From NCBI GenBank assembly GCA_027083445.1, contig JALWOP010000161.1, positions 1 to 64,000 of the forward strand: 64,000 nucleotides of DNA, in the 5' to 3' direction. The position numbers and the translations under genes were made by a program. The stretch comes from Planctomycetota bacterium (lineage in GTDB: Bacteria; Planctomycetota; UBA1135; GCA-002686595). Shown one piece after another: positions 16,921 to 25,243 of this stretch. The stretch's first letter is position 1, and every line of letters starts with the position of its first letter. The notes beneath the pieces were generated by a model. It saw nothing but the letters and a program-made list of their open reading frames with translations, ran no database searches and was not told where the DNA came from.

Positions 16921-17723
16921 TTCCCCGCTGGACGATCGCACGGCGGGCGTCCGCCGCCGCCTTCCTCTCCTGGCTGGCACTGGGCTGGGGCATCCAAGGC
17001 TCCTCGGTGGCCACTCGTATTGCGGACAGCCTGCCCTTCACCGATCCCCTCGCTGCCCTGGAGGTCAGCCTCGCCAGCGGAGAGTTGCATCCCCACCTCT
17101 GGATCGGGGCGGGAGTGGTGCTCGGGATCACGCTGCTCCTGGGTCCGATGTTCTGCGGCTGGCTCTGCCCGCTGGGACTCCTGCTCGACCTGGCTCACTC
17201 GCTGGAGAGACGTGTGCGCCGGCTCATGCACCGGCACGTGGGTGTGGAGCGCAGGCTCCCGCCGCGCACGCGCATCCTGACCCTGGCCCTGGTGCTGGGC
17301 TTCGCCGCCACTTCGGGCCTGCCCCTGTTTCAGCTCATCTCCCCCATCCACGCCATCGGACGGGGCATCGTCCTCGGTTTCGACGTTGCCCTGGGTCTGG
17401 TCGCGCTCCTCTTGGTGGTCGAGATCTTCGTTCCCCGGGTCTGGTGCCGGGCCCTGTGCCCCCTGGGTGGGCTCTACGGCTGGGTCGGCAAGCATGGTCT
17501 CTTGCGGGTCCGGATCGACCCCGAGCGGGCAGGTCAGATCCGCTGCCGGCGGTGCGACGTGGCCTGTCCCGCCGGCATCGCGGTCATGGAGGAGTACGCC
17601 CTGGGTGGAGCCACCTCCGTCGTCGACGAGGGCTGTATGCGCTGCGGCGCCTGCACCGAGGTCTGCCCCCGGGGAGTGCTGCACATGGGCCTTGGCGCTT
17701 CCCGGAAGAGGCGGGAGAATTAG
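16917..17723 (+). CDS. napH: NapH-type quinol dehydrogenase membrane subunit
   Basis: 268 residues with four or five membrane helices. Two membrane-loop CxxxCP motifs typical of NapH/NosR/CcoG (MFCGWLCPLG and WCRALCPLGG), then two [4Fe-4S] motifs in the cytoplasmic tail (CRRCDVACP and CMRCGACTEVCP). The ATG at 16917 overlaps the napG stop (ATGA). It oxidises menaquinol and passes electrons to NapG. It is the last gene of the nap operon. Confidence 0.93.
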   Translation: MIPRWTIARRASAAAFLSWLALGWGIQGSSVATRIADSLPFTDPLAALEVSLASGELHPHLWIGAGVVLGITLLLGPMFCGWLCPLGLLLDLAHSLERRVRRLMHRHVGVERRLPPRTRILTLALVLGFAATSGLPLFQLISPIHAIGRGIVLGFDVALGLVALLLVVEIFVPRVWCRALCPLGGLYGWVGKHGLLRVRIDPERAGQIRCRRCDVACPAGIAVMEEYALGGATSVVDEGCMRCGACTEVCPRGVLHMGLGASRKRREN

Positions 17724-17820
17724 AAGGGGCGGCAGGCGGGGAAAAGGCATGCCCTCACTACCCCGGCGCGGTACAACGGGCCGCTTCGCATGCCCCCTCT
17801 CCCCCAAGGTCGCCCACCGT

Positions 17821-17835
17821 CCTTCCGTAGGAAGG
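17821..17835. terminator. Small hairpin in napH-trkH gap
   Basis: CCTTCC-GTA-GGAAGG, perfect 6-bp arms with a 3-nt loop, about 100 nt after napH. No T-run. It shares the CCTTCC/GGAAGG core with the inverted repeat at 12878-12897 at the other end of the nap operon. Confidence 0.3.
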
Positions 17836-17899
17836 CGCTCGCCGCCGTGCCGAGCCGCAGCGAGATAGAGCGAGCCTCCACTCCCTATCGTCCCACGCC

Positions 17900-19399
17900 A
17901 TGAACGTTCGGGCCGTCGCCTGGATCCTCGGATCCGTCCTGATCGTGGTCGCCGCTTTCCTCCTCGTCCCCATCGGGATCGGCTTGGCCTATGGAGAGAC
18001 CCAGGACGTGCTCGCCTGCCTTTGGAGCGCCGCTCTCTCGGCCCTGACGGGAGGGGCCCTGGTCATCGGCCTGCGGGGCAGCACGGTCCGCGACGGGAGA
18101 GCCGCCTACCACCGTCGTGAAGGCATCGCAGCCGTTGGTCTGTCCTGGATCGCGGTCGGAATCGTGGGTGCCCTCCCCTTCGTCTTCCGCGGCACGATCC
18201 CCTCGATGGTCGATGCGGTCTTCGAGTCGGTTTCGGGCTTCACGACCACGGGTTCCACGATTCTCACCGCGGAGCGGATCGACGCCCTGAGTCACACCCT
18301 GGCCTTCTGGAGATCCTTCACCCACTGGCTGGGAGGCGTCGGCATCGTCATGGTCTTCGTACTCGTCCTACCGACAGGGGCACGCAGCCTCTTTCGCGCG
18401 GAGGTCACCGGCTATGACCGCGAGGCTCAATCGGCTCGTGTCCAGGACAGCGCCAAGCACCTCTTCATCGTCTATACGATCCTGACCCTGGCCTGCGGCC
18501 TCTCCCTCTGGGCCCTGGGGATGACCCCCTTGGACTCGGCCATCCACACCTTCGGCACGGTGGGAACCGGAGGCTTCTCCAGCCACGGCGCCAGCGTGGC
18601 CTACTTTCACTCTTGGCCCATCGAGGCGGTGATCGTCGCCTTCATGTTCCTGTCGGGGATCAGCTTCAGCCTCTACCAGGGCATCTATGGCAAGCGCGTA
18701 CGCGCCTGGCTGCCGAGCTTTTGGGCCTCGGTGGAACTTCGGACCTACACCGCGATCACGGTGCTGACGATCGGCGCAGTGACCCTGGCCCTGTGGTTCA
18801 GCGGCAAGCCTCCCACGGATGGTCTGCCGGACTACACGAGCTTCAGCCAGGCCCTGCGCGACAGCAGCTTCAGCGTGGTCACGATGCAAACCTGCTCGGG
18901 CTTCGCCACGGCCGACTTCGACCGCTGGCCGGACTTCTGCCGCATCCTCCTCCTCCTGGTGGCCTTCATCGGAGGCTGTGCGGGTTCGACGGCCGGAGGC
19001 CTGAAGGTCATTCGCCTGGTCATCCTCTTGAAGCTCGCCCGGACCCAGATCGGACGCGCGATCCGCCCGCGCGCCGTCCAGGGGATCCGCGTCGACGGCC
19101 AGAGCCTCGACGATTCGATCGCCTCGGAAGTCGGAGCCTACTTCGGGCTGTGGTGCCTCTTCGCCGTCTTCTCGACCCTGGTGGTCACGAGCTGCGGGAT
19201 CGACATGATCTCGGCCTCGACCAGCGTCCTGGCAACCCTGAACAACGCCGGACCGGGTTTGGGACTGGTGGGACCCGCCTCCAACTTCGGCGCCCTTCCC
19301 GATCTGGCCAAGCTCTGGCTCACCGTCTGCATGCTCGCCGGACGCCTCGAGTTCTATGCCATTCTGAGCCTCCTATTGCCCTCCTTCTGGCGTCACTGA
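17900..19399 (+). CDS. trkH: TrkH-family potassium uptake channel subunit
   Basis: 499-residue inner-membrane K+ transporter subunit. Four pore-loop repeats with the glycine selectivity positions are visible: SGFTTTGS, FGTVGTGGFSSH, TCSGFATADF and NNAGPGLGLVG. Trk systems also need a cytosolic TrkA NAD-binding subunit, which is not in this window. The 3' end overlaps the convergent aldehyde dehydrogenase gene by 7 nt. Confidence 0.94.
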   Translation: MNVRAVAWILGSVLIVVAAFLLVPIGIGLAYGETQDVLACLWSAALSALTGGALVIGLRGSTVRDGRAAYHRREGIAAVGLSWIAVGIVGALPFVFRGTIPSMVDAVFESVSGFTTTGSTILTAERIDALSHTLAFWRSFTHWLGGVGIVMVFVLVLPTGARSLFRAEVTGYDREAQSARVQDSAKHLFIVYTILTLACGLSLWALGMTPLDSAIHTFGTVGTGGFSSHGASVAYFHSWPIEAVIVAFMFLSGISFSLYQGIYGKRVRAWLPSFWASVELRTYTAITVLTIGAVTLALWFSGKPPTDGLPDYTSFSQALRDSSFSVVTMQTCSGFATADFDRWPDFCRILLLLVAFIGGCAGSTAGGLKVIRLVILLKLARTQIGRAIRPRAVQGIRVDGQSLDDSIASEVGAYFGLWCLFAVFSTLVVTSCGIDMISASTSVLATLNNAGPGLGLVGPASNFGALPDLAKLWLTVCMLAGRLEFYAILSLLLPSFWRH

Positions 19400-20850
19400 G
19401 CCCCGCCGTCCGAGACCTGGCTCTCGGGCGGCCTGCGAATGACCATGAGGCGCGGTTCGGTCATCTCCTCGATCGAGTAGCGCAGACCTTCGCGACCCAG
19501 TCCCGAATCCTTGACGCCCCCGTAGGGCATGTGATCGACACGCCAACTGGGGATGTCGCCGATGACGACAGCACCCACTTCGAGCCGCTCCCAAGCACGC
19601 TGCGCATGGTAGAGGTCGCGGGTGAAGACTCCGGCCTGCAGGCCGTACTTGGAGTCGTTGACCCGCTCCAAAGCTGCGTCGAAATCCTCGAAGGGCTCGA
19701 TCACGGCCACCGGTCCAAAGGCCTCCTCGGCCCAGAGGGGCGAGCTGTCCGCTACCCCCCCGAGCAGAGTCGGCCAGAGCAGGGCCCCCTCGCGCCGCCC
19801 CCCGCAGTAGAGCCGCGCACCCGCGGCGCGGGCCTGCTCGATCCAGCCCTCGAGGCGCCGAGCTTCGGCCTCGGTGATGAGGGGGCCGACAAAGGTCTCC
19901 TCGCGCCGGGGATCACCCACCTCCAGAGCCTCGCTGGCCGCTACCCAGCGCTCGACCAACTCGGAGTGGATGCTCTCATGGACGAGCACGCGCTGCACGC
20001 TGATGCAACTCTGTCCAGACTGGTAGAAGGCACCGATGACCAGACGGTCGATCACGTCCCGAAGGTCGCTCTCCGCGTCGACGATGCAGGCGGCATTCCC
20101 ACCCAACTCGAGCTGGACTCGCTTCTTGCCCGCGGCGTTCTTGAGCTTCCACCCCACCTCATGGGAACCGGTGAAGGAGAGTAGCTTCAAGCGATCGTCG
20201 CGCACGAGGGGCTCGGCGTCAGCGACTTCGCAGGGCAGAATCGAGAAGGAGCCGGGGGGCAAGTCGCACTCGGCCAGGACTTCGCCCACGATCAGGGCGC
20301 TGCACGGGGTTGCGCTGGCGGGCTTGAGTACGAAGGGGCACCCCGCGGCGATGGCGGGGGCGACCTTGTGGGCCACCAGGTTGAGGGGGAAGTTCCAGGG
20401 GGTGATCAGGCCGACCGCCCCCAGGGGCAGGCGACGGGTCATACCCTGATAGCCGCGTGCCCTGGGCGTGACGTCGAGGCAGAGGACCTCACCCCCGATG
20501 CGAGTCGCCTCCTCGGCAGCGATACGAAAGGTGTCGATCAGCCGACCCACCTCGCCCCGCGCGTCCCGGATCGGCTTGCCGGCCTCCCCACAGAGCACCT
20601 CCGCGAGCTCGGAGGCACGCTCTTCGAAGCGTCTCGTGCAGTGGGCCAGGATTCGGCTGCGCTCATAGCTCGGCAGCTCGCGCATCGCATCCTCGGCTCC
20701 CTGGGCAGCCCCGATCGCCGCCAGGACCGCTCCTCGATCGGCGCGGCAGACCCGGGTCAGGATCTCCCCAGTGAACTTGTCGACCACGGGAAGCTCGAGA
20801 TCCGATTCGGTCGCTTCCCCCGCCAGGTAGTAGGGATGGTTGGCTTGCAC
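19393..20850 (-). CDS. NAD(P)-dependent aldehyde dehydrogenase
   Basis: Aldehyde dehydrogenase superfamily, oxidising an aldehyde to the acid. Motifs in order: PWNFPLN (oxyanion Asn), FTGS coenzyme loop, LELGGN (general-base Glu), GQSCISVQ (nucleophile Cys), EEAFGPV and the C-terminal YGGVKDSGLGREG. A GTG at 20850 gives 485 residues, normal for the family, and starts at MQANHPYYLAG. The open frame reaches 21033, but those 61 extra residues are low-complexity and would contain the terminator hairpin at 20944-20974. Closest to the succinate-semialdehyde/lactaldehyde dehydrogenase branch; substrate not determined. Confidence 0.9.
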   Translation of the reverse strand: MQANHPYYLAGEATESDLELPVVDKFTGEILTRVCRADRGAVLAAIGAAQGAEDAMRELPSYERSRILAHCTRRFEERASELAEVLCGEAGKPIRDARGEVGRLIDTFRIAAEEATRIGGEVLCLDVTPRARGYQGMTRRLPLGAVGLITPWNFPLNLVAHKVAPAIAAGCPFVLKPASATPCSALIVGEVLAECDLPPGSFSILPCEVADAEPLVRDDRLKLLSFTGSHEVGWKLKNAAGKKRVQLELGGNAACIVDAESDLRDVIDRLVIGAFYQSGQSCISVQRVLVHESIHSELVERWVAASEALEVGDPRREETFVGPLITEAEARRLEGWIEQARAAGARLYCGGRREGALLWPTLLGGVADSSPLWAEEAFGPVAVIEPFEDFDAALERVNDSKYGLQAGVFTRDLYHAQRAWERLEVGAVVIGDIPSWRVDHMPYGGVKDSGLGREGLRYSIEEMTEPRLMVIRRPPESQVSDGGAQ

Positions 20851-20933
20851 GGTGGCCGCAGGGTACACCGCAGGGACCGATCCGGGAGCACTCGCACTGG
20901 CGACTCGCCACCCGGCCCGCGCGGAAACGCCCC

Positions 20934-20974
20934 CAAAAAGGATGCCTCCGAGCGGCACAGGGCCGCCCGGAGGC
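20934..20974 (-). terminator. Intrinsic terminator or attenuator ahead of aldehyde dehydrogenase gene
   Basis: On the minus strand CGGAGGC (20974-20968) pairs with GCCTCCG (20950-20944), with an inner GCCGC/GCGGC pair, giving 12 bp with one mismatch. Then come ATCC and TTTTT (20939-20935). It sits 94 nt upstream of the GTG start, between two divergent genes, with no minus-strand gene just upstream. That placement suggests leader attenuation rather than ordinary termination. The stretch from 20975 to 21126 holds nothing else recognised. Confidence 0.6.
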
Positions 20975-21168
20975 GAGGAGGGTTCGCGTGGGTCGCGGGC
21001 TGCCTGCCAGCGCCCGCGGCGCGAGACCCTCACAAGAGGAGGAGACTCGGATCGCTACGCCTCCGGGTGAAGCATCGCCCGGAGATCTAGCGAACCACCC
21101 TCTCTTTTACGGTATGGAAGGGAATCTTGCGCCCCGGCAATGTATGCATTTATCCCATACTGTCTGCG

Positions 21169-21780
21169 GTGACTGGCGCGGACACGAAGTGGACCCACCA
21201 GGGAGCGGGCCAGCGGTATGCCGCGTCCCGCTTCCGGACCGCGAGGGCCCGCGAGCGGGACCTGCGCCTGGTCTCTCGGCTCCTGGCACGCCATCGAGCG
21301 ACCCCCGAGCGAGTCCTCGATGTCCCGGCTGGGACCGGACGCCTGCGGGCGAACTTCGCCGATTCCCGCCGCTACGTAGCCGTGGATCGCTCGCCGAGCA
21401 TGCTCGCCCAGTGCGAAGGGAATCGCCTGCAGGCCGACATCCTCGCCCTGCCCTTCCCCGATGACTGTTTCGATCTGGTCCTCTGTTGCCGCCTCTTGCA
21501 CCACCTCGATCCCTCCGAACGGCGCGCATGCCTGCGGGAACTCGCGCGGGTGAGCAGAGGCTGGGTCATCGTCTCGTTTTGGGATAGCGCCAGCTACCAC
21601 GCCTGGCGCCGGCGCCTGGGCCTACGCCGTGCCCGGCATGCCGATCCGCGCCGCAGCGCTTCGCGAGCCGACCTGGAACGGGACTGCGCCGCTGCCGGCC
21701 TCGAGGTGCTCGGGTACGCCGCCTCGATGCGCTGGATCTCCCCCCAGACCTTCCTCGCCGCACGGGTCGATGGGAGCTGA
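21169..21780 (+). CDS. SAM-dependent class I methyltransferase
   Basis: 203 residues. Rossmann-type methyltransferase: motif I VLDVPAGTGRL, motif II-like VAVDRS, then DILALPFPDDCFDLVLCCRLLHHL (motif IV region). A GTG at 21169 is preferred because residues before it do not fit the family; an ATG at 21127 is in frame. It overlaps the next gene by 11 nt. The pairing with a WaaP-type kinase suggests modification of a cell-surface glycan or lipid (inference). Confidence 0.82.
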   Translation: MTGADTKWTHQGAGQRYAASRFRTARARERDLRLVSRLLARHRATPERVLDVPAGTGRLRANFADSRRYVAVDRSPSMLAQCEGNRLQADILALPFPDDCFDLVLCCRLLHHLDPSERRACLRELARVSRGWVIVSFWDSASYHAWRRRLGLRRARHADPRRSASRADLERDCAAAGLEVLGYAASMRWISPQTFLAARVDGS

Positions 21781-22594
21781 CCGGCGCGTCAAGACCACGA
21801 GCGGAACGATCGTCGGGCGCGGCGCGCCGGGCGCGGACCGAGCGGTGATCGAACTGGCCCTGGCCGGCGAGCCCCGGGTGGGGGCGATCGAGATCGGCGG
21901 CGCCCGGGTCTTCGTCAAGGCCAGCGCTCTGCGCGGGAGTGCCGCCCGACGTCACGCCCTGCGCAAGAGGCTCGCCGGCCTGCCCCTACCACGGGTGCGT
22001 GAGTACGAGAACCTACGCTGGCTGCGGGCGAGGATCTTTCAGGCCCCGCGCCCCCTGGCGGCGGCGGTCCTGTGGCGCGGGGGACTGCCACGCTTCCAGG
22101 TCCTGATGTTGGAGGAGCTCTCCGGAGTGGCAAACCTCGACCACATCCTGCCCGGCGAGTCGCCCGCTGAACGTCTGGCCCTGGCACGGGAGCTTGGCTC
22201 CGAGGTCGGGCGCATGCATTCCCTGGGGTTCATCCACCGTGACCTCTTCCCCCGCAACCTGCTCGTTCTATCCCCAGAAAATCCCCGGCGCATCGTCTTC
22301 GTCGATGCCTGGCGCGCTGCCCCCGGCGCCTCCCTTCGCGGGCCGGCCTACGACCTGGGCTGCCTCTTCCTCGAGGGGGCCGAACTGTGGAGCGAAGAGG
22401 AGCAGCAGAGCCTGCTCGACGCCTATGCGGCCTCGCGCAAGGCCCAGGGCCGCCCGGCCAAACCACGTCTCCTCCACAGCGCGCGCCGGGAGCGGGCACG
22501 GCTCTTGGCACGCCTGATCGCGGAGCCCAGGCGCCTGGGTGGCGCCGCCCCGCCCGGACCCTGGTCCGCGGAGCTGCACTGGCCTCGGGGGTAG
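21770..22594 (+). CDS. Lipopolysaccharide (Kdo/WaaP-type) kinase family protein
   Basis: 274 residues; protein-kinase-like fold of the Kdo/WaaP family, which phosphorylates sugars in the lipopolysaccharide core. Seen: VFVKAS (ATP-binding Lys), catalytic loop FIHRDLFPRNLL (HRD..xxN) and metal-binding IVFVDAWRA (in place of DFG). The ATG at 21770 lies inside the end of the methyltransferase gene, so the pair is translationally coupled. The 44 nt that follow separate it from a convergent gene. Confidence 0.85.
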   Translation: MGADRRVKTTSGTIVGRGAPGADRAVIELALAGEPRVGAIEIGGARVFVKASALRGSAARRHALRKRLAGLPLPRVREYENLRWLRARIFQAPRPLAAAVLWRGGLPRFQVLMLEELSGVANLDHILPGESPAERLALARELGSEVGRMHSLGFIHRDLFPRNLLVLSPENPRRIVFVDAWRAAPGASLRGPAYDLGCLFLEGAELWSEEEQQSLLDAYAASRKAQGRPAKPRLLHSARRERARLLARLIAEPRRLGGAAPPGPWSAELHWPRG

Positions 22595-22638
22595 TGCCCC
22601 CTGCCCGCCAGGGCAACGGAGGGTATCCACCAGAACAT

Positions 22639-24183
22639 TCAGTCCCCGTCCGCCGCGTCGCTCTCGTCTGGGATTTCGGCCGCTGCGGGGCTGCTGTCTC
22701 CCTCCTCTTCGCCGGCACGGACCATCTCTCCCGCATAGCCGAAGGCCTGCAAGGCATCCCGCAGGCGTTCACCCGCCTCCCCGGCGACGACCTGTTCCTC
22801 CCGGGCATAAGCCTCGAGGTGCTCGAGCTGGATCCCGGTCAGGCGATCGACATCCTCGGGGCGACGGGCATAGAGATTCTGCCGTTCGCGGGGATCGCTC
22901 CCAAGGTCATACAGCGCGGGCCGAATCCCCAGCGAAACCCCCTTCTCGGTGGGCAGGATCAGCTTGAGGCCGCTCGCCTCCTCGCGCACGACCATTCCGT
23001 GTTGAACGTAGGCAAAGGTGTGCCCGCGAAGTTCGCCCGCCGCGTCGGGTCGTCGCATCCAGGGCACGAGGCTCGTTCCGTCGAGATCGAAGTCGATGCC
23101 GATGTCGCACAGCTCGAGCAGGGTTGGAAAGAGGTCGATGTTCTCGACCGGCTCTTCGATGGTGCGGCCCGCAGGGACTCCCGGACCGCTCAAAATGAAC
23201 GGCGTGCGCAGGGAGGGTTCGGTGAGTAGATAGCCGTGGGTCTGGAAGAACAGCTTCTCGGGCGGGAAGGTGCGCTGCACGTCAGGCCCGACGGGTGCCA
23301 GGTGCTCCCAGAGTTCTTCTCCATGATCCGCCACGACCGCAATGAGCAGGTTCTCGCGCAGACCGAGTTCCTCGAGCTCCGCGAGGAGGGCCGTGAAGCT
23401 CTCATCGACATAACGGATCTCGCGGTCATAGCAGCCGCGCGCCCGATGCATGCGGTCAAAGGCATGCTCCCATCCAGGGTCATCCTCAGGGGGAGGAGCA
23501 CCCAGTGCCGCCATCGTCTTGCGCCACCAACCCGGTGGCTCGACGTCCGGCACGGTCCCCATGGGCAGGATCTGGTTGTATTCGGGATGCTGCTCGTAGG
23601 AGTCGTGGGGATCGACGACGTGCAGATAGAAGAAGAGCGGCGGTCGATCCTCCTGGGAGGCGAGGGCACGCAGATCGTCCCGGACCCACGAGACCACATC
23701 CTCGAAGGTGCCCCCCGGTCGCTTGCGCTGGATTCCCCGCGCGTTCGTGTAGTGGCGCGTCAAGAAGGTGTCGAAGCCCCGCTCGAAGCCCACGTCGTTC
23801 AAGATGACGAAGTTCGCCACCACTCCGAGGGTGTGGTAGCCCGCCCTCTGAAAGACCTCCGCCATGGTGGGTGCGTCGGGATCGGGGCACTCCTGATGGG
23901 AGGTCAGATAACGTCCGGTCAAGAGCGACGAGACCGAGGGCAGGGTCCAGGGAGCCTGGGAGGTGACATTGGCCATGCGCACCCCCTCGCGCGCCAGGGC
24001 GTCCAAGCCGGGACTGGTCGCCCGCGGATAGCCATAGCACCCCAGGTGATCCGCCCGCAGGGTGTCGATCATCAGGAGCAACACGTCGGGTCGCCGCGTC
24101 TCGCGGGCCCGCGCGGTTTCGCTACCGCAGGAGATGCAAAGGCCCGGAATGAAACAGAGGAGGAGGAAGAGGCAGAAGCGCAC
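22639..24183 (-). CDS. Sulfatase-family lipoprotein lacking the formylglycine cysteine
   Basis: 514 residues, alkaline-phosphatase superfamily, sulfatase branch. The lipoprotein signal ends at Cys19 (LCISC). The metal site LLLMIDTLRADHLGCYG and the later VVADHGEELWEH are present. The region that normally holds C/S-x-P-x-R reads WTLPSVSSLLTGR, with Thr80 at the nucleophile position and Val in place of Arg. It therefore cannot be converted to formylglycine. It could be a phosphodiesterase/phosphotransferase using Thr, as in LtaS or phosphoethanolamine transferases, or an inactive homologue. It ends with an acidic low-complexity tail. Confidence 0.85.
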   Translation of the reverse strand: MRFCLFLLLCFIPGLCISCGSETARARETRRPDVLLLMIDTLRADHLGCYGYPRATSPGLDALAREGVRMANVTSQAPWTLPSVSSLLTGRYLTSHQECPDPDAPTMAEVFQRAGYHTLGVVANFVILNDVGFERGFDTFLTRHYTNARGIQRKRPGGTFEDVVSWVRDDLRALASQEDRPPLFFYLHVVDPHDSYEQHPEYNQILPMGTVPDVEPPGWWRKTMAALGAPPPEDDPGWEHAFDRMHRARGCYDREIRYVDESFTALLAELEELGLRENLLIAVVADHGEELWEHLAPVGPDVQRTFPPEKLFFQTHGYLLTEPSLRTPFILSGPGVPAGRTIEEPVENIDLFPTLLELCDIGIDFDLDGTSLVPWMRRPDAAGELRGHTFAYVQHGMVVREEASGLKLILPTEKGVSLGIRPALYDLGSDPRERQNLYARRPEDVDRLTGIQLEHLEAYAREEQVVAGEAGERLRDALQAFGYAGEMVRAGEEEGDSSPAAAEIPDESDAADGD

Positions 24184-24208
24184 GCCCCAAGGCTACCTCA
24201 TCGGGGGA

Positions 24209-25243
24209 CTAGGGCCTGGAAACCGGCGGCCAGCTCGAGCGCAGCTCCCGCAGGGCGCGCAGGGGGGCCTGATGCTCCTCGAGGTGGGTCACCCGCTGCA
24301 ACTCGTGGCCCTCGGTCAGGACGCTGCCCTCGGGCCGCACGAGCGCTTCGGGGGTCGTCCCATTCGGGCAGAAGGTGCGCACGACCCCCTCGCAGCAGCA
24401 GACACAAACCTTCTGGGGCCCGAAAACGTCGACGCCGAAGACGGTTCCGGTCACCTCGAGGTAGCGCGAGGGGCAGCGGAACTCCAGGCCCCGACCCACC
24501 TCGTGGAAGCGCTCGGTGGTCGCGATACGGTAGGCCCCGGGGCTCCCGTCGCTGGCGAGGACATAGGGTCCCACGTCACCCGTCTCCGGGTGAACGGCCT
24601 CCGGATGGGTCAGGCCCACAAGGTCGAGCCGCGAGTGCTCGGCCAGCTCGATCAGAATCTGGCCGTCGAAGGCCAGGAGCAGTTCCTCGTCACCGGCCGT
24701 GACGGTTCGGGCTTTCCCCAAGCGCCGGGCAAGCTCCTCGGGTCCCGCGCCGGCGGGCAGCAATTCCCCGTCGACTCGAATGCCCTCGGCGACGAAACCC
24801 GCTCCGCGAACGACGAAGGGAGGCGCTACCCCGTCGGACGGGGTGGCCCCTCGCTCGGGCCAGAGGACCCACAGGAGCAGGGCAGCGGCGGCGGCCAGGA
24901 GGGGGGCCCAGACGGAGACCGGCAGGCGGCGGGGGAGGAAGCCGCCTCCCGCTCGGGGAAGCTGCGCGGAGCTCGGCTGCGAAGCCTGCGCGAGAAAGCG
25001 CCGGCGTAGATCCCCTTCGAATTCCGCACGAGCCTTGGGTCGGAAGAGATCCAAGGCTCCCCTGAGGGTCGAAGGGTCGCCGCCGGATGCCTGCCGCTGG
25101 GCCGCCTGGGCCTCGAGCCCCTCCGCCACCGCTCGCAGGAAGCGCTCCCGAAGCTCCTCGCGGAACTCGGGCCGAGCCGACGGTTGAAAGCCGTCGAGCA
25201 GACGCGCCAGGCGTCGATCCGGGTCTTGGCGGGGGGTACTCAT
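24209..25243 (-). CDS. FecR-like membrane anti-sigma factor with duplicated N-terminal motif and cysteine cluster
   Basis: 344 residues, overlapping the sigma gene by 4 nt. The cytoplasmic part (1-108) carries the same motif twice, near residues 15-38 and 63-86 (LDxFxPxARxEFxxxLRxRFL), a candidate sigma-binding element. One membrane helix at about 109-128. The periplasmic part resembles a FecR domain (SDGSPGAYRIATTE, VTGTVFGVDVFG) and contains an unusual Cys run, Cys280 and Cys282-284 (KVCVCCCEG), plus a later Cys. Role: sequester the ECF sigma until a periplasmic signal is sensed. Signal unknown. Confidence 0.72.
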   Translation of the reverse strand: MSTPRQDPDRRLARLLDGFQPSARPEFREELRERFLRAVAEGLEAQAAQRQASGGDPSTLRGALDLFRPKARAEFEGDLRRRFLAQASQPSSAQLPRAGGGFLPRRLPVSVWAPLLAAAAALLLWVLWPERGATPSDGVAPPFVVRGAGFVAEGIRVDGELLPAGAGPEELARRLGKARTVTAGDEELLLAFDGQILIELAEHSRLDLVGLTHPEAVHPETGDVGPYVLASDGSPGAYRIATTERFHEVGRGLEFRCPSRYLEVTGTVFGVDVFGPQKVCVCCCEGVVRTFCPNGTTPEALVRPEGSVLTEGHELQRVTHLEEHQAPLRALRELRSSWPPVSRP

